Source of the DNA: Microbacterium sp. LWH7-1.2
GTDB taxonomy: Bacteria > Actinomycetota > Actinomycetes > Actinomycetales > Microbacteriaceae
Assembly (NCBI RefSeq): GCF_038397755.1
Contig: NZ_CP151637.1
Span: 558,001 to 622,000, forward strand
DNA length: 64,000 nucleotides
Direction of reading: 5' to 3'
Positions 25,997 to 35,198 of the stretch are shown here, one piece after another. Made by a program: the position numbers and the translations under genes. The notes under the pieces were generated by a model. That model did no database searches. It worked only from the letters and a program-made list of their open reading frames with translations, and was not told the origin of the DNA. Each line of letters opens with the position of its first letter. Position 1 is the first letter of the stretch.

Positions 25997-27175
25997 TCAT
26001 GCGGACGAGTCGGTGGAGCGGTCCGCGTCGACGGTCGGATGAGCCGGGGGCGCAGCATCCGTCCGTCCACGGCGACGATTGCGGACGAGCCGTACGATGC
26101 CCCAGACGATCAGGGCGGCGACGGCGGCCACCGCGAGCCAGGGGAGGAGGAACCCGAGCGCGACGACGATGCCGTTGAGGGTGGCGACGAGGCCGTTCCA
26201 GCCCGCGGCGAGGCCGTCGCCGAAGCCGGCCGGGTCGGCGGTCACAGGCTCGACCTCGGGCACGACCGTGACGGACAGCGTCGACATCGCGACCTGGTCG
26301 TCGAGCATCTCGAGCTGCTGCTGGTAGGACTCGAGCGTGGCCTGGCGCTCCGCCAGGGCCGCCTCCGCGGCGATGAGGTCCGCCACGCTCTGCGCCTGGG
26401 CCATGAGCTCGGTGAGGCGGTCCACGGACGCCTGTGCGGCCTCGATGCGGGCCTCGAGGTCCACGGTCTGCTCGGTGACGTCCTGACGTGACAGGGTGGT
26501 CGCTGTCACCTCGCCGACATCGTCGAGCTCGTCGACGACGCTCTGCAGCTGATCGGCGGGAACGCGCACGGTGATCCAGGCGCCGTCGGTCGGGTACGGG
26601 TAGGGCATCGTGTCGTAGACGACACCCCCCTCGGCAGGGGTGACCGGGTAGACAGTGCCGTCGCTGCCGACGCTCATCGACTCGACGTAGCCGCCGTGGG
26701 CGACCGCCGAGTTCGCGATGGCACGAGCGGCCGCGTCGACCTCGGCAGCGGTGACCGTGGCCGATGCCGTGGTGATGATGTCGCGGTCTGCGGCCTCGGC
26801 GACCGCCGCCGTGTCGTCTGCCGCCCCCGTGAGGGGCGCGGATTCGCGGGTGTCGGCGCCTGACGAGTCCGTAGTGGACGAGCCGGCTCCGGAGTCGGCG
26901 GGGGCGACCGGCGCGACGGCGGATTCCTCGCTCGCCCCGCCGGCACCACCGACGATCGATCCGACCGAGGGCGCGATCACGGCGGCGACGACGATCACCG
27001 CCGCTGCGGCGCCTCCGGCGATCCAGAGGCGGCCCCGACGTGTACGCCGGGCGGACTGGCGCGTGCGCTCACGCGCGATGTCGGCGAAGAGCGCGTGCTC
27101 GATCTCGTCGATGCGCTCGGCGCTGAGCTCGGGGAGGGGTGCGGGGGTCCCGGAGTCCGGGGGCTGGACGCTCAT
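25997..27175 (-). CDS. DUF4349 membrane protein, cotranscribed with an ECF sigma factor
   Basis: A 392-residue protein. The N-terminal about 45 residues are cytoplasmic and acidic, like an anti-sigma domain; then comes a membrane segment (about 49-72), a Ser/Thr/Ala-rich linker, a DUF4349 domain with a long coiled-coil stretch (VDLEARIEAAQASVDRL and onward), and a second membrane segment (about 335-362) with a basic tail. ATG 27,175 has AAGGAGAG upstream and overlaps the sigma-factor stop by four bases. The layout suggests it holds and releases the sigma factor in response to an envelope signal; this is inferred from context. Confidence 0.82.
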   Translation of the reverse strand: MSVQPPDSGTPAPLPELSAERIDEIEHALFADIARERTRQSARRTRRGRLWIAGGAAAAVIVVAAVIAPSVGSIVGGAGGASEESAVAPVAPADSGAGSSTTDSSGADTRESAPLTGAADDTAAVAEAADRDIITTASATVTAAEVDAAARAIANSAVAHGGYVESMSVGSDGTVYPVTPAEGGVVYDTMPYPYPTDGAWITVRVPADQLQSVVDELDDVGEVTATTLSRQDVTEQTVDLEARIEAAQASVDRLTELMAQAQSVADLIAAEAALAERQATLESYQQQLEMLDDQVAMSTLSVTVVPEVEPVTADPAGFGDGLAAGWNGLVATLNGIVVALGFLLPWLAVAAVAALIVWGIVRLVRNRRRGRTDAAPPAHPTVDADRSTDSSA

Positions 27176-27729
27176 GTGCTCTCCTTCACTACGGTCCGCA
27201 GACGGGTGCGGATGCGGGAGAGACGATTGCGGACGACACCGTGCGCGACGCCGAGCTCGTCGGCGGCCGCCTGGTAGGCGTACCCCTCGGTCGCGCACAG
27301 CCGGAAGATGGCACGGTCGAGTTCCCCGAGGCCGGCGACCTCGTTCAGGATCGCCTCCGCCAGGCGGTGGTCGATCACCTGCTGTTCGACGTCGACCGTC
27401 GACGGCAGCGCCTCATCGGCCGCCGCGGCGGTGTGCTCGCGGTCTCGGCGCTGCCGGCGGATGCGGTTCGCGGACTGGAACCGGCAGATCGTCGCGAGCC
27501 AGGGCAGCAGCGATTCGCCGGCGAGGTCGAGGCCCGGGAGCTTGCGCCAGGCGACGAGGAACGTCTCCTGCGTGACTTCCTCGGCATCCGCCGGATTGCC
27601 GACGAGGCCGTGCGCCAGCCAGTACACCGGGCGCACGTACGCCCGGTACAGCGTGCGGAAGGCGTGCTCGCTCCCGCCCGCAGCAAGCGCCACGAGCTCG
27701 GCGTCGCCCGGCAGGTCGTCGTCGGCCAT
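27172..27729 (-). CDS. ECF-type RNA polymerase sigma factor
   Basis: A sigma-70 family protein of about 185 residues with region 2 (AFRTLYRAYVRPVYWLAHG, AEEVTQETFLVAW) and region 4 (YAYQAAADELGVAHGVVRNRLSRIR). The start is set at the second ATG (27,729): GGAGG directly abuts the first ATG at 27,735 and lies six bases from the second. It is translationally coupled to the DUF4349 membrane protein, its probable anti-sigma partner. Target promoters are not evident in the window. Confidence 0.88.
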   Translation of the reverse strand: MADDDLPGDAELVALAAGGSEHAFRTLYRAYVRPVYWLAHGLVGNPADAEEVTQETFLVAWRKLPGLDLAGESLLPWLATICRFQSANRIRRQRRDREHTAAAADEALPSTVDVEQQVIDHRLAEAILNEVAGLGELDRAIFRLCATEGYAYQAAADELGVAHGVVRNRLSRIRTRLRTVVKEST

Positions 27730-27834
27730 CCCCATCCTCCGAATTGTCTCTCACTGTGTCAGTGTCCGCATCGACCGGATCGTCTCACGCGCAAACAGGC
27801 GGACCCTGCCGACCCTGTATCCTGTTGCGAGCGA

Positions 27835-27933
27835 GAGGGAGTATCCCGATACGCGCATCCGTCATCACGGGTCCCGAGAGAGCGACCCCGGGTGCGCGCC
27901 GCCGGTCACGTCGGCGGGGGAGAGACTTTCGGA
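27835..27933 (+). ncRNA. Probable yybP-ykoY manganese riboswitch
   Basis: The terC leader contains the elements of the yybP-ykoY class in order: GGGAGTATCCC at about 27,837, a GTCATCACGG loop at 27,861, GC-rich stems, and GGGGGAGAGACTTTC at 27,916-27,930. Family knowledge: this RNA binds Mn2+ and turns on manganese exporters and TerC-family proteins. The call rests on motif order and gene context; I could not fold or score it. Confidence 0.65.
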
Positions 27934-27973
27934 TTCCACCGACCCCTCGTACATCCCCTTCGAAAGGCCCTCC

Positions 27974-29047
27974 ATGGACCTCGAACTCCCGCTCTGGTTC
28001 GAAATCGGATCCCTCGTGATCCTCACCCTGATCCTGGTTGCAGATCTGCTTCTCATCCTGAAGCGGCCCCACATCCCGTCGACTCGTGAGTCGACGCTGT
28101 GGGTGGTCTTCTATGTGACCCTCGCGCTCATCTTCGCCGGCATCATGTGGATCGTCGCGGGGCCGGAGTATGCCGGCCAGTTCGTGGCCGGCTGGCTCAC
28201 CGAGTACAGCCTGTCGATCGACAACCTCTTCGTCTTCGTGCTGATCATGGCGCAGTTCGCGGTGCCCCGGCGCTATCAGCAGGAAGTGCTGATGGTGGGG
28301 ATCATCATCGCCCTCGTGCTGCGCGGCATCTTCATCTTGGTCGGCGCCGCGGTGATCGAGCAGTTCAGCTGGGTGTTCTACATCTTCGGCGCGTTCCTCG
28401 TCTGGACCGCGTGGCGCCAGGCCTTCCCCGGCGGCGACCACGACTCCGACGTGAAGCAGGAGAACTTCGTCGTGCGCATGCTGCGACGTACGATCGACAT
28501 CAGCGACCACTACGACGGCGCGAAGATCCGCACGGTCGTCGACGGCAAGAAGATGTGGACGCCGATGATCATCGTCTTCGCGGCGATCGGCGTCACCGAC
28601 CTGCTGTTCGCGATCGACTCGATCCCCGCGATCTTCGGCATCACGCAGAGCGCGTTCATCGTCTTCACGGCGAACATCTTCGCCCTCATGGGTCTGCGCC
28701 AGCTCTACTTCCTGCTGGGCGACCTTCTCGATCGGCTCCGCTACCTGCATTACGGCATCGCGTTCATCCTCGCGTTCATCGGCCTCAAGCTCGTCTTCCA
28801 CGCCATGCACGTGAACGAGCTCCCGTTCATCAACAACGGCGAGCCGATCGAATGGGCCCCCGAGATCTCGACGTGGATGTCGCTCGGCGTCATCGTCGTC
28901 TCGATGCTCGTCGCGACGGTCGCGAGCCTCGTCGCCTCCGCCCGTGAGAAGAAGGTGCCGAACGCGGATGCTGCGGCCGCCGTCGTCGCAGATGAGAAGG
29001 GCACGCCGCCCACGGTCGACCACCCGCACTCGGAGGACGGTCGCTGA
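27974..29047 (+). CDS. TerC-family integral membrane protein
   Basis: A 357-residue TerC/Alx-type protein with about nine membrane segments. The two conserved acidic membrane motifs are present: LSIDNLFVF and LLFAIDSIPA, whose aspartates are thought to bind metal. ATG 27,974 has a GAAAGG-type site. Family knowledge: TerC proteins export Mn2+ or metallate exoenzymes. The manganese-type riboswitch just upstream supports this role. The C-terminus is a charged cytoplasmic tail. It is a single gene ended by a strong terminator. Confidence 0.88.
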   Translation: MDLELPLWFEIGSLVILTLILVADLLLILKRPHIPSTRESTLWVVFYVTLALIFAGIMWIVAGPEYAGQFVAGWLTEYSLSIDNLFVFVLIMAQFAVPRRYQQEVLMVGIIIALVLRGIFILVGAAVIEQFSWVFYIFGAFLVWTAWRQAFPGGDHDSDVKQENFVVRMLRRTIDISDHYDGAKIRTVVDGKKMWTPMIIVFAAIGVTDLLFAIDSIPAIFGITQSAFIVFTANIFALMGLRQLYFLLGDLLDRLRYLHYGIAFILAFIGLKLVFHAMHVNELPFINNGEPIEWAPEISTWMSLGVIVVSMLVATVASLVASAREKKVPNADAAAAVVADEKGTPPTVDHPHSEDGR

Positions 29048-29073
29048 TCTCGCTCTGCGAGACGTTCCGCCTC

Positions 29074-29099
29074 GGGCCGCCGACCGTCGTCGGCGGCCC
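29074..29099. terminator. Strong hairpin between convergent terC and WYL regulator
   Basis: GGGCCGCCGAC pairs perfectly with GTCGGCGGCCC around a CGTC loop. It lies between convergent genes and is likely a two-way terminator without a T-tract. Confidence 0.75.
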
Positions 29100-29117
29100 T
29101 CGTTCGTACATCTGCGG

Positions 29118-30092
29118 CTACGGGGAGATCTGTCGATCCGTACTCGCTGTGGCGTATCGCCGGGCGAGCGTCTGAATCGCCTCTGTCAGTTCGGCCGGGC
29201 CGTCGACGGTGAAGTCCTCGTCGAGCAGGGCGAGGTACACCGCCACAGTCATGGGGTGGTCGGCGCCGGTGATCAAGACGCAGCGCTTGTCGTCGATCGC
29301 CTCGACGAGCCCGACCGAGGGATCGATCTTCTCGGCGACGATGGTCGCTGGCGCGTGTACGAGTACGCGGGCTCTGAACCGCCACCCCGCCGAGGCGACG
29401 CCGCGCAGCACGTAGGCCGCGACGTCGTCGGCGGGCAGGCCGCGGGGCTCGAACCGTCGCCCGGTCGGCTGGCGCAAGGCCATGCGGTCGACGCGGAAGC
29501 TGCGCCAGTCGTCGCGCTCGAGGTCGAACGCCACGAGGTACCAGCGGCGGCCCCAGCTGACGAGCCGGTACGGCTCGACCCGTCGAAGCGAGGCCTCGCC
29601 CTGGAACGGCGTGTACTCGAACCTCAGCCACTCGACGCGCTGCACAGCCCGGGCGATCGTGGCGAGCGTCGGGGACTCGACGCTCGGCCCACGGTCGCGG
29701 GTCTGCGGCGCCGTGGCCGCGGCCATCGCGTTCACCTGCTCGGCCAGCTGGCGTGGCAGCACATGCTCAAGCTTCGCGAGAGCCCGCGCCGCGCTCGCGT
29801 CGATGTCGGCGACGGCGTTCGAGGTGACCTGGTGCAGCGCGATGGCGACGGCGATGCCCTCGTCGTCGTCGAGCATCAAGGGCGGCAGGTCGGTGGCGCG
29901 GTCGAGACGGTAGCCGCCCGCTCGTCCGCTGGTGGCGTCGATGACGTAGCCGAGCTCGCGCAGGCGCCCGATATCCGAGCGAATCGTGCGGGTCGAGACA
30001 TCCATTCGGCCTGCGAGTTCGGTCGCCGACCAGTCGGGCCGCTGCCGTAACAGCGCGAGCACCTGCAGCACACGTGTCGCGGTCTGTTTCAC
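29118..30092 (-). CDS. WYL-domain transcriptional regulator
   Basis: A 324-residue YafY/PafC-type regulator. The N-terminus is an HTH-11 winged helix (WSATELAGRMDVSTRTIRSDIG), followed by a WYL ligand-binding domain (RVEPYRLVSWGRRWYLVAFD) and a WCX C-terminal domain. GTG 30,092 has a GAGG site. It is divergent from an epoxide hydrolase gene 54 bases away, with a perfect inverted repeat in between, which makes the hydrolase its likely target. Confidence 0.88.
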   Translation of the reverse strand: MKQTATRVLQVLALLRQRPDWSATELAGRMDVSTRTIRSDIGRLRELGYVIDATSGRAGGYRLDRATDLPPLMLDDDEGIAVAIALHQVTSNAVADIDASAARALAKLEHVLPRQLAEQVNAMAAATAPQTRDRGPSVESPTLATIARAVQRVEWLRFEYTPFQGEASLRRVEPYRLVSWGRRWYLVAFDLERDDWRSFRVDRMALRQPTGRRFEPRGLPADDVAAYVLRGVASAGWRFRARVLVHAPATIVAEKIDPSVGLVEAIDDKRCVLITGADHPMTVAVYLALLDEDFTVDGPAELTEAIQTLARRYATASTDRQISP

Positions 30093-30105
30093 GGATGCCT
30101 CGATT

Positions 30106-30126
30106 CGCGGAAGTTATTCTTCCGCG
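30106..30126. promoter_or_regulatory. Inverted-repeat operator between WYL regulator and epoxide hydrolase
   Basis: CGCGGAAG-TTATT-CTTCCGCG is a perfect 8-bp inverted repeat with a 5-base spacer. It ends nine bases before the hydrolase -10 box (30,135-30,140), so a protein bound here would cover the -35 region. It also lies just upstream of the regulator start. Confidence 0.6.
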
Positions 30127-30134
30127 TTTATTCC

Positions 30135-30146
30135 TACCGTAAGGGT
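30135..30146 (+). promoter_or_regulatory. Leaderless promoter of the epoxide hydrolase gene
   Basis: TACCGT, six bases, then ATG 30,147. No ribosome-binding site is present, so the mRNA probably starts at the ATG. Confidence 0.55.
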
Positions 30147-31343
30147 ATGACGAACAGCGAGCCCATCACCGGCATCCACCAGACGACCTTCCCGACTACC
30201 GAGGCGAGCGACGAGCAGGTCAGCCCGTTCGCGTTCTCGATCCCCGCCGCGGATCTGGACGACTTGCACGACCGACTCGCCCGCACGAGGTACACCACCG
30301 AGGTTCCGGGCGGCGACCCGGCGTACGGCGCGAGCCTCGCCAAAGTACGCGAGATGGCCGAGTACTGGCGTGACGAGTTCGACTGGCGCGCCGTCGAGGC
30401 GCGACTCGCAGCGTTCCCGCAGTTCATGACGACGATCGACGGGCAGCCGATCCACTTCCTGCACGTGCGGTCGGCCGAGCCGCACGCCTTCCCGGTCGTG
30501 CTCACGCACGGCTGGCCGGGGTCGTTCGCCGAGTTCACCGACATGATCGGCCCGCTCGTCGACCCGGTCGCGCACGGTGGCCGCGCTGAGGACGCGTTCC
30601 ACGTGGTGGTGCCGAGCTTCCCGGGGTACGCCTTCAGCGGGCCGGTCACCGAGGCCGGCTGGGGGTCGGCCCGGGTCGCGGCGGCGTGGGACACGCTCAT
30701 GAAGCGCCTCGGCTACGCGCGGTACGGCGCGCACGGCGGTGACGGCGGATCGTTCGTCGGTCGGGAACTCGGAATCCTCGCGCCCGATGAGCTGGTCGGC
30801 ACCCACGTGCTGCAGCTGTTCTCGTTTCCGAGCGGCGACCCCGCCGAGTTCGAGCAGCTCGGCCCGAAAGACCTCGAGGCGCTCGAGATCCTGAAGAGCT
30901 TCGGCGAGATCTCGGCGTTCGCGTCGCTGCAGTCGACCAGGCCGCAGACGCTCGCGCACGCCCTCGCCGACTCGCCTGTGGGTCAGCTCGCCTGGAACGA
31001 GTTGATGGCGACGTTCGACCGGCCGACCGAACTCAGCCGCGACCAGATCCTCACCCACGTCTCGCTGTACTGGTTCACCAAAACCGCTGGTTCGTCGGCG
31101 CGTCAGTACAAGGAGGACGCGCGGTTCAACGCCGGCGAGGGCGTCGGCGCGCGCGTCAACCACGCGCCGACCGGGGTCTCGATCTTCAAGAACGACTTCC
31201 GGTCCATCCGGGTGTTCGCCGAGCGCGACAACGATCAGATCGTGTTCTGGAAGGAGCACGAAGTCGGCGGTCACTTCGCCGCCATGGAGGTGCCCGAGGT
31301 GCTCGTCGGCGATCTGCGCGAGTTCTTCCGCCCCCTGCGGTGA
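30147..31343 (+). CDS. Epoxide hydrolase with EHN N-terminal domain
   Basis: A 398-residue alpha/beta hydrolase of the microsomal epoxide hydrolase type. Residues about 25-130 are the EHN domain (DLDDLHDRLARTRY ... YWRDEFDWRAVEARL). The catalytic core has the HGWPGS oxyanion motif, nucleophile Asp199 in HGGDGGS, and a late GGHFAAME motif with the catalytic histidine. Family knowledge: it opens epoxides to diols. It starts at ATG 30,147, is likely leaderless, and is divergent from a WYL regulator. The substrate is unknown. Confidence 0.88.
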   Translation: MTNSEPITGIHQTTFPTTEASDEQVSPFAFSIPAADLDDLHDRLARTRYTTEVPGGDPAYGASLAKVREMAEYWRDEFDWRAVEARLAAFPQFMTTIDGQPIHFLHVRSAEPHAFPVVLTHGWPGSFAEFTDMIGPLVDPVAHGGRAEDAFHVVVPSFPGYAFSGPVTEAGWGSARVAAAWDTLMKRLGYARYGAHGGDGGSFVGRELGILAPDELVGTHVLQLFSFPSGDPAEFEQLGPKDLEALEILKSFGEISAFASLQSTRPQTLAHALADSPVGQLAWNELMATFDRPTELSRDQILTHVSLYWFTKTAGSSARQYKEDARFNAGEGVGARVNHAPTGVSIFKNDFRSIRVFAERDNDQIVFWKEHEVGGHFAAMEVPEVLVGDLREFFRPLR

Positions 31344-31352
31344 CCTGATGTC

Positions 31353-31388
31353 ACGGCACGGCCACACCCTCGAGTGCGGCCGTGCCGT
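31353..31388 (+). terminator. Hairpin after the epoxide hydrolase gene
   Basis: ACGGCACGGCC (31,353-31,363) pairs with GGCCGTGCCGT (31,378-31,388) around a 14-base loop, nine bases after the stop codon. No T-tract follows. Confidence 0.6.
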
Positions 31389-31526
31389 CAGGGTCCGTCG
31401 GCAAGCCTCAGCTCCGCCACCCGATGCGACAAGCACGCCGTCATCTACCGCGCCGCCACTAGGAGTCAGCGGCGGCGGAGGGACGGCAGATGACGGCGGC
31501 GGCGCGGACCGCCGTTTGCGCGGTGG

Positions 31527-31538
31527 TAGCCTGGGCGG
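31527..31538 (+). promoter_or_regulatory. Leaderless promoter of the leucine leader peptide
   Basis: TAGCCT (31,527-31,532) is followed by six bases and the GTG of the putative leader peptide. The rest of the gap between 31,389 and 31,526 shows no gene. Confidence 0.5.
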
Positions 31539-31583
31539 GTGCGGATCGCTCGCCTTCTCCTTAGCGGCCGCGACGAGTCCTAG
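31539..31583 (+). CDS. Putative leucine attenuation leader peptide
   Basis: A 14-residue reading frame, [14 protein letters not shown], begins at a GTG six bases behind a -10 box and ends TAG 31,583, 84 bases before leuC. It has three leucine codons in a row (CTT CTC CTT), two of them the CTT codon, which is rare in this GC-rich DNA. Its last codons overlap a perfect 10-bp hairpin arm. A ribosome stalled at the leucine codons would change folding of that hairpin, as in known leu and ilv attenuators. The role is inferred from sequence alone. Confidence 0.55.
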   Translation: MRIARLLLSGRDES

Positions 31584-31608
31584 TCCCAGGCCTCCCTCGT
31601 CGCGGAGT
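31567..31608 (+). promoter_or_regulatory. Leucine attenuator hairpin upstream of leuC
   Basis: CCGCGACGAG pairs with CTCGTCGCGG (about 31,598-31,607) in a perfect 10-bp stem that starts inside the leader peptide. A second copy of the GTCGCGG arm follows at once (TTCGTCGCGGG), offering an alternative partner for the first arm. This gives two exclusive structures, as attenuators need. Confidence 0.5.
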
Positions 31609-31666
31609 TCGTCGCGGGCCCCACCCCGATGCGGGCGCAGTCCCCCATAGAGGAGAACGACTAGCA

Positions 31667-33139
31667 ATGAGCATGACCGATGCATCCGGCATCCCCGATC
31701 GTCCCCGGACCCTCGCCGAGAAGGTGTGGGACGACCATGTCGTCGTCCGCGGCGAGGACGGCCAGCCGGACCTGATCTACATCGACCTGCACCTGGTGCA
31801 CGAGGTCACGAGCCCTCAGGCCTTCGACGGTCTTCGTGCCGAGGGGCGCCCGGTGCGGCGCCTGGACCTGACGATCGCGACAGAGGACCACAACACTCCG
31901 ACGCTCGATATCGACAAGCCGATCGCCGATCTCACCAGCCGTACGCAGATCGACACGCTGCGCCGCAACGCTGCGGAGTTCGGTGTGCGCCTGCATTCGC
32001 TCGGCGACAAGGAGCAGGGCATCGTCCACGTGGTCGGGCCGCAGCTGGGCCTGACGATGCCCGGCATCACGGTGGTGTGCGGCGACTCGCACACCTCGAC
32101 GCACGGCGCATTCGGCGCGATGGCCTTCGGTATCGGCACCAGCGAGGTCGAGCACGTGCTCGCCACGCAGACGCTGCCGCTGAAGCCGTTCAAGACGATG
32201 GCGATCACGGTCGAGGGCGAGCTGCAGCCCGGCGTCACGGCGAAGGACATCGTGCTGGCGATCATCGCGAAGATCGGTGCGAACGGCGGGCAGGGCTACG
32301 TGCTGGAGTTCCGCGGCAGCGCCATCCGGTCGCTGTCGATGGAGGGCCGCATGACGATCTGCAACATGTCGATCGAGGCCGGTGCCCGGGCCGGAATGGT
32401 GGCGCCCGACGAGACCACCTTCGCGTACGTCAAGGGCCGCGCCCACGCGCCGACCGGTCAGGACTGGGAGGACGCGGTCGCCTACTGGCGGACGCTGCCC
32501 AGCGACGAGGGAGCCGTCTACGACGCCGAGGTGTTCCTCGACGCCGCCGAGCTCGAGCCGTTCGTGACGTGGGGCACCAACCCGGGCCAGGGCGTCTCGC
32601 TGAGCGCGTCCGTGCCGTCGCCTGACGACTTCGCCGACCCGAATGAGCGTGCGGCCGCCGAGCGGGCGCTCGAGTACATGGACCTGGTGCCCGGCACCCC
32701 GCTGAAGGCGGTGCCGGTCGACGCGGTGTTCATGGGCTCGTGCACGAACAGCCGCATCGAGGACCTCCGGGCGTTCGCCTCGGTCATCGAGGGCCGCACG
32801 AAGGCGGACGGCGTGCGCGTCATGGTGGTGCCGGGGTCGGCTCGGGTCCGTCTCGAGGCCGAGGCCGAGGGCCTCGACAAGGTCTTCGAGGAGTTCGGCG
32901 CCGAGTGGCGCTTCGCCGGGTGCTCGATGTGCCTGGGCATGAACCCCGATCAGCTCGCACCGGGGGAGCGCTGCGCCTCCACGAGCAACCGCAACTTCGA
33001 GGGTCGACAGGGCAAGGGCGGACGCACGCACCTCGTCTCGCCGCTGGTCGCGGCGGCGACCGCCGTCATGGGCCGCCTGGCGAGCCCGGGCGATCTTCCC
33101 GCGCCCGTCGCGGCCGCAGCCGAGGGCACGGAGGTCTGA
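31667..33139 (+). CDS. leuC: 3-isopropylmalate dehydratase large subunit
   Basis: A 490-residue aconitase-family enzyme that, with LeuD, converts 2-isopropylmalate to 3-isopropylmalate in leucine synthesis. The [4Fe-4S] cluster cysteines are seen in MGSCTNSR and GCSMCLG, and the [13 protein letters not shown] motif is intact. ATG 31,667 follows a GAGGAG site. One base separates its stop from leuD. Upstream lies a putative leucine attenuator. Confidence 0.95.
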   Translation: MSMTDASGIPDRPRTLAEKVWDDHVVVRGEDGQPDLIYIDLHLVHEVTSPQAFDGLRAEGRPVRRLDLTIATEDHNTPTLDIDKPIADLTSRTQIDTLRRNAAEFGVRLHSLGDKEQGIVHVVGPQLGLTMPGITVVCGDSHTSTHGAFGAMAFGIGTSEVEHVLATQTLPLKPFKTMAITVEGELQPGVTAKDIVLAIIAKIGANGGQGYVLEFRGSAIRSLSMEGRMTICNMSIEAGARAGMVAPDETTFAYVKGRAHAPTGQDWEDAVAYWRTLPSDEGAVYDAEVFLDAAELEPFVTWGTNPGQGVSLSASVPSPDDFADPNERAAAERALEYMDLVPGTPLKAVPVDAVFMGSCTNSRIEDLRAFASVIEGRTKADGVRVMVVPGSARVRLEAEAEGLDKVFEEFGAEWRFAGCSMCLGMNPDQLAPGERCASTSNRNFEGRQGKGGRTHLVSPLVAAATAVMGRLASPGDLPAPVAAAAEGTEV

Positions 33140-33140
33140 C

Positions 33141-33737
33141 ATGGAGAAGTTCACGACGCACACCGGCATCGCCGCGCCGCTGAGGCGCTCGGCCGTCGAC
33201 ACCGACCAGATCATCCCCGCCGTCTACCTGAAGCGGGTCACCAAGACCGGCTTCGAGGACGCCCTGTTCGCCAGCTGGCGGCAGGACCCCGAGTTCGTGC
33301 TCAACCAGCCGGCGTACGCGGGTGCCAGCATCCTCGTCGCCGGCCCCGACTTCGGCACCGGCTCGAGCCGTGAGCACGCGGTGTGGGCGCTGCGCGACTT
33401 CGGCTTCAAGGTCGTGCTGAGCCCGCGCTTCGCCGACATCTTCCGCGGCAACGCGGGCAAGCAGGGACTGGTCGCCGGTGTGATCTCCGAGGCGGATCTC
33501 GAGGCCGCGTGGGCCGCCATCGAGGCGGATCCGGGCGTCTCGATGACGGTCGATCTCGAAGCCCGCACGGCGCGCATCGGCGCGCTGGAGCTGCCTTTCG
33601 AGATCGACGATTACACTAGGTGGCGGCTTCTCGAAGGGCTCGACGACATCGGGCTCACACTGCGCGACGCAGACAAGATCGCGCAGTTCGAGGCTCGCCG
33701 AGAGGCGTGGCGGCCGCGGACACTTCCCGTTCCGTAA
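33141..33737 (+). CDS. leuD: 3-isopropylmalate dehydratase small subunit
   Basis: A 198-residue swivelling-domain partner of LeuC. The substrate-specificity motif [14 protein letters not shown] is intact, as is the early DTDQIIPA segment. ATG 33,141 lies just after the leuC stop. Length is normal for the family. Confidence 0.95.
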   Translation: MEKFTTHTGIAAPLRRSAVDTDQIIPAVYLKRVTKTGFEDALFASWRQDPEFVLNQPAYAGASILVAGPDFGTGSSREHAVWALRDFGFKVVLSPRFADIFRGNAGKQGLVAGVISEADLEAAWAAIEADPGVSMTVDLEARTARIGALELPFEIDDYTRWRLLEGLDDIGLTLRDADKIAQFEARREAWRPRTLPVP

Positions 33738-33811
33738 GCCGGGCCGGGCGCCCGAACCCGGGGCACCCGACCGTCGCAAGCCCCCTCTGCACACCAAGTG
33801 AGGACCACCGG

Positions 33812-35194
33812 ATGAAGCCGCTCCTGAACGTCGCCGCCGGCGAAAGCACCACTGCCGAAGCGGGAGAGCAGGAACTGACCGGTGAAGTGCTCGCGATCCG
33901 GGGTGGTCGCCCGCTGACCGGTCGCGTCGAGGTCAAGGGTGCGAAGAACCTCGTCACCAAGGCGATGGTCGCAGCTCTCCTCGGGGAGACGGCCAGCACG
34001 CTGCGCGACGTCCCCGACATCAGCGACGTGCAGGTGGTCCGCTCGCTTCTCGAGGTCCACGGCGTGCACGTGGTGGACGGCGAGGAGGAGGGCACGATCC
34101 ACCTCGACCCGAGCGGCGCCGTGGCGGCGCACTTCGAGGAGATCGACGCGCACGCCGGGGCATCCCGCATCCCGATCCTGTTCTGCGGCCCGCTGCTGCA
34201 CCTGCTCGGCGAGGCGCTCATCCCCGACCTGGGCGGCTGCCGCATCGGCGACCGTCCGATCAACTTCCACATGGACGCGCTGCGCGCGTTCGGCGCCGTC
34301 GTCGACAAGAGCTACGAGGGCATCCGGATCACCGCCCCCAACGGGCTGCACGGCGCGAACATCGAGCTGCCCTACCCGAGCGTCGGCGCGACCGAGCAGG
34401 TGCTGCTCACCGCGGTGCGGGCGAAGGGTGTCACCGAGCTGCGCAACGCCGCCATCGAGCCCGAGATCATGGATCTCATCGCCGTGCTCCAGAAGATGGG
34501 CGCGATCATCTCGTACGAGCCGAACCGCGTCATCTTCATCGAGGGCGTCGACTCGCTGCGCGGTTATGACCACCGCGCGATCTTCGATCGCAACGAAGCC
34601 GCCTCGTGGGCGTGCGCGGCGCTGGCGACCGACGGCGACATCTTCGTCGGCGGGGCGCGCCAGCAGGAGATGCTGACCTTCCTCAACGTGTTCCGCAAGG
34701 CCGGCGGCTGGTTCGACGTCCGCGAGGACGGCATCCAGTTCCGCCGCGGCGGCGCGCTGAAGCCTGTCGTCGTCGAGACCGATGTGCACCCCGGATTCAT
34801 GACCGACTGGCAGCAGCCGCTCATCGTCGCCCTCACGCAGGCCGAGGGGGAGTCGACGGTGCACGAGACCGTGTATGAGAACCGGCTGGGGTTCACCGAG
34901 GCGCTCAACCTCATGGGCGCCGACATCGTCGTGCACAGTGACGGGATCGACGCACCCGGCCGCCGAGTTCCCCGCCGAGCCCTCGAGCAGGCCGCCGTGA
35001 TCAACGGCCCGACACCGCTCCACGGCGCCGATGTCGTCGTCCCCGACCTGCGCGGCGGGTACAGCTACGTGATCGCGGCGCTGGCAGCCGAGGGGGAGTC
35101 GGTCGTCCGCAACGTCGGGATCATCCGTCGCGGCTACGAGAAGTTCTTCGCCAAGCTCGAGCAGCTGGGCGCCGACTTCGACGTCATCGGATAA
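33812..35194 (+). CDS. murA: UDP-N-acetylglucosamine 1-carboxyvinyltransferase
   Basis: A 460-residue EPSP-synthase-fold enzyme of the first committed step of peptidoglycan synthesis. The catalytic, fosfomycin-sensitive cysteine is present as Cys143 in GGCRIGDRP, and the N-terminal GAKNLVTKAMVA motif carries the catalytic lysine and asparagine. ATG 33,812 was chosen; upstream sequence in frame is not protein-like. The N-terminus is about 25 residues longer than in E. coli MurA. It begins a tightly packed cluster murA-plsC-gpsA-ddl. Confidence 0.92.
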   Translation: MKPLLNVAAGESTTAEAGEQELTGEVLAIRGGRPLTGRVEVKGAKNLVTKAMVAALLGETASTLRDVPDISDVQVVRSLLEVHGVHVVDGEEEGTIHLDPSGAVAAHFEEIDAHAGASRIPILFCGPLLHLLGEALIPDLGGCRIGDRPINFHMDALRAFGAVVDKSYEGIRITAPNGLHGANIELPYPSVGATEQVLLTAVRAKGVTELRNAAIEPEIMDLIAVLQKMGAIISYEPNRVIFIEGVDSLRGYDHRAIFDRNEAASWACAALATDGDIFVGGARQQEMLTFLNVFRKAGGWFDVREDGIQFRRGGALKPVVVETDVHPGFMTDWQQPLIVALTQAEGESTVHETVYENRLGFTEALNLMGADIVVHSDGIDAPGRRVPRRALEQAAVINGPTPLHGADVVVPDLRGGYSYVIAALAAEGESVVRNVGIIRRGYEKFFAKLEQLGADFDVIG

Positions 35195-35198
35195 CCCG

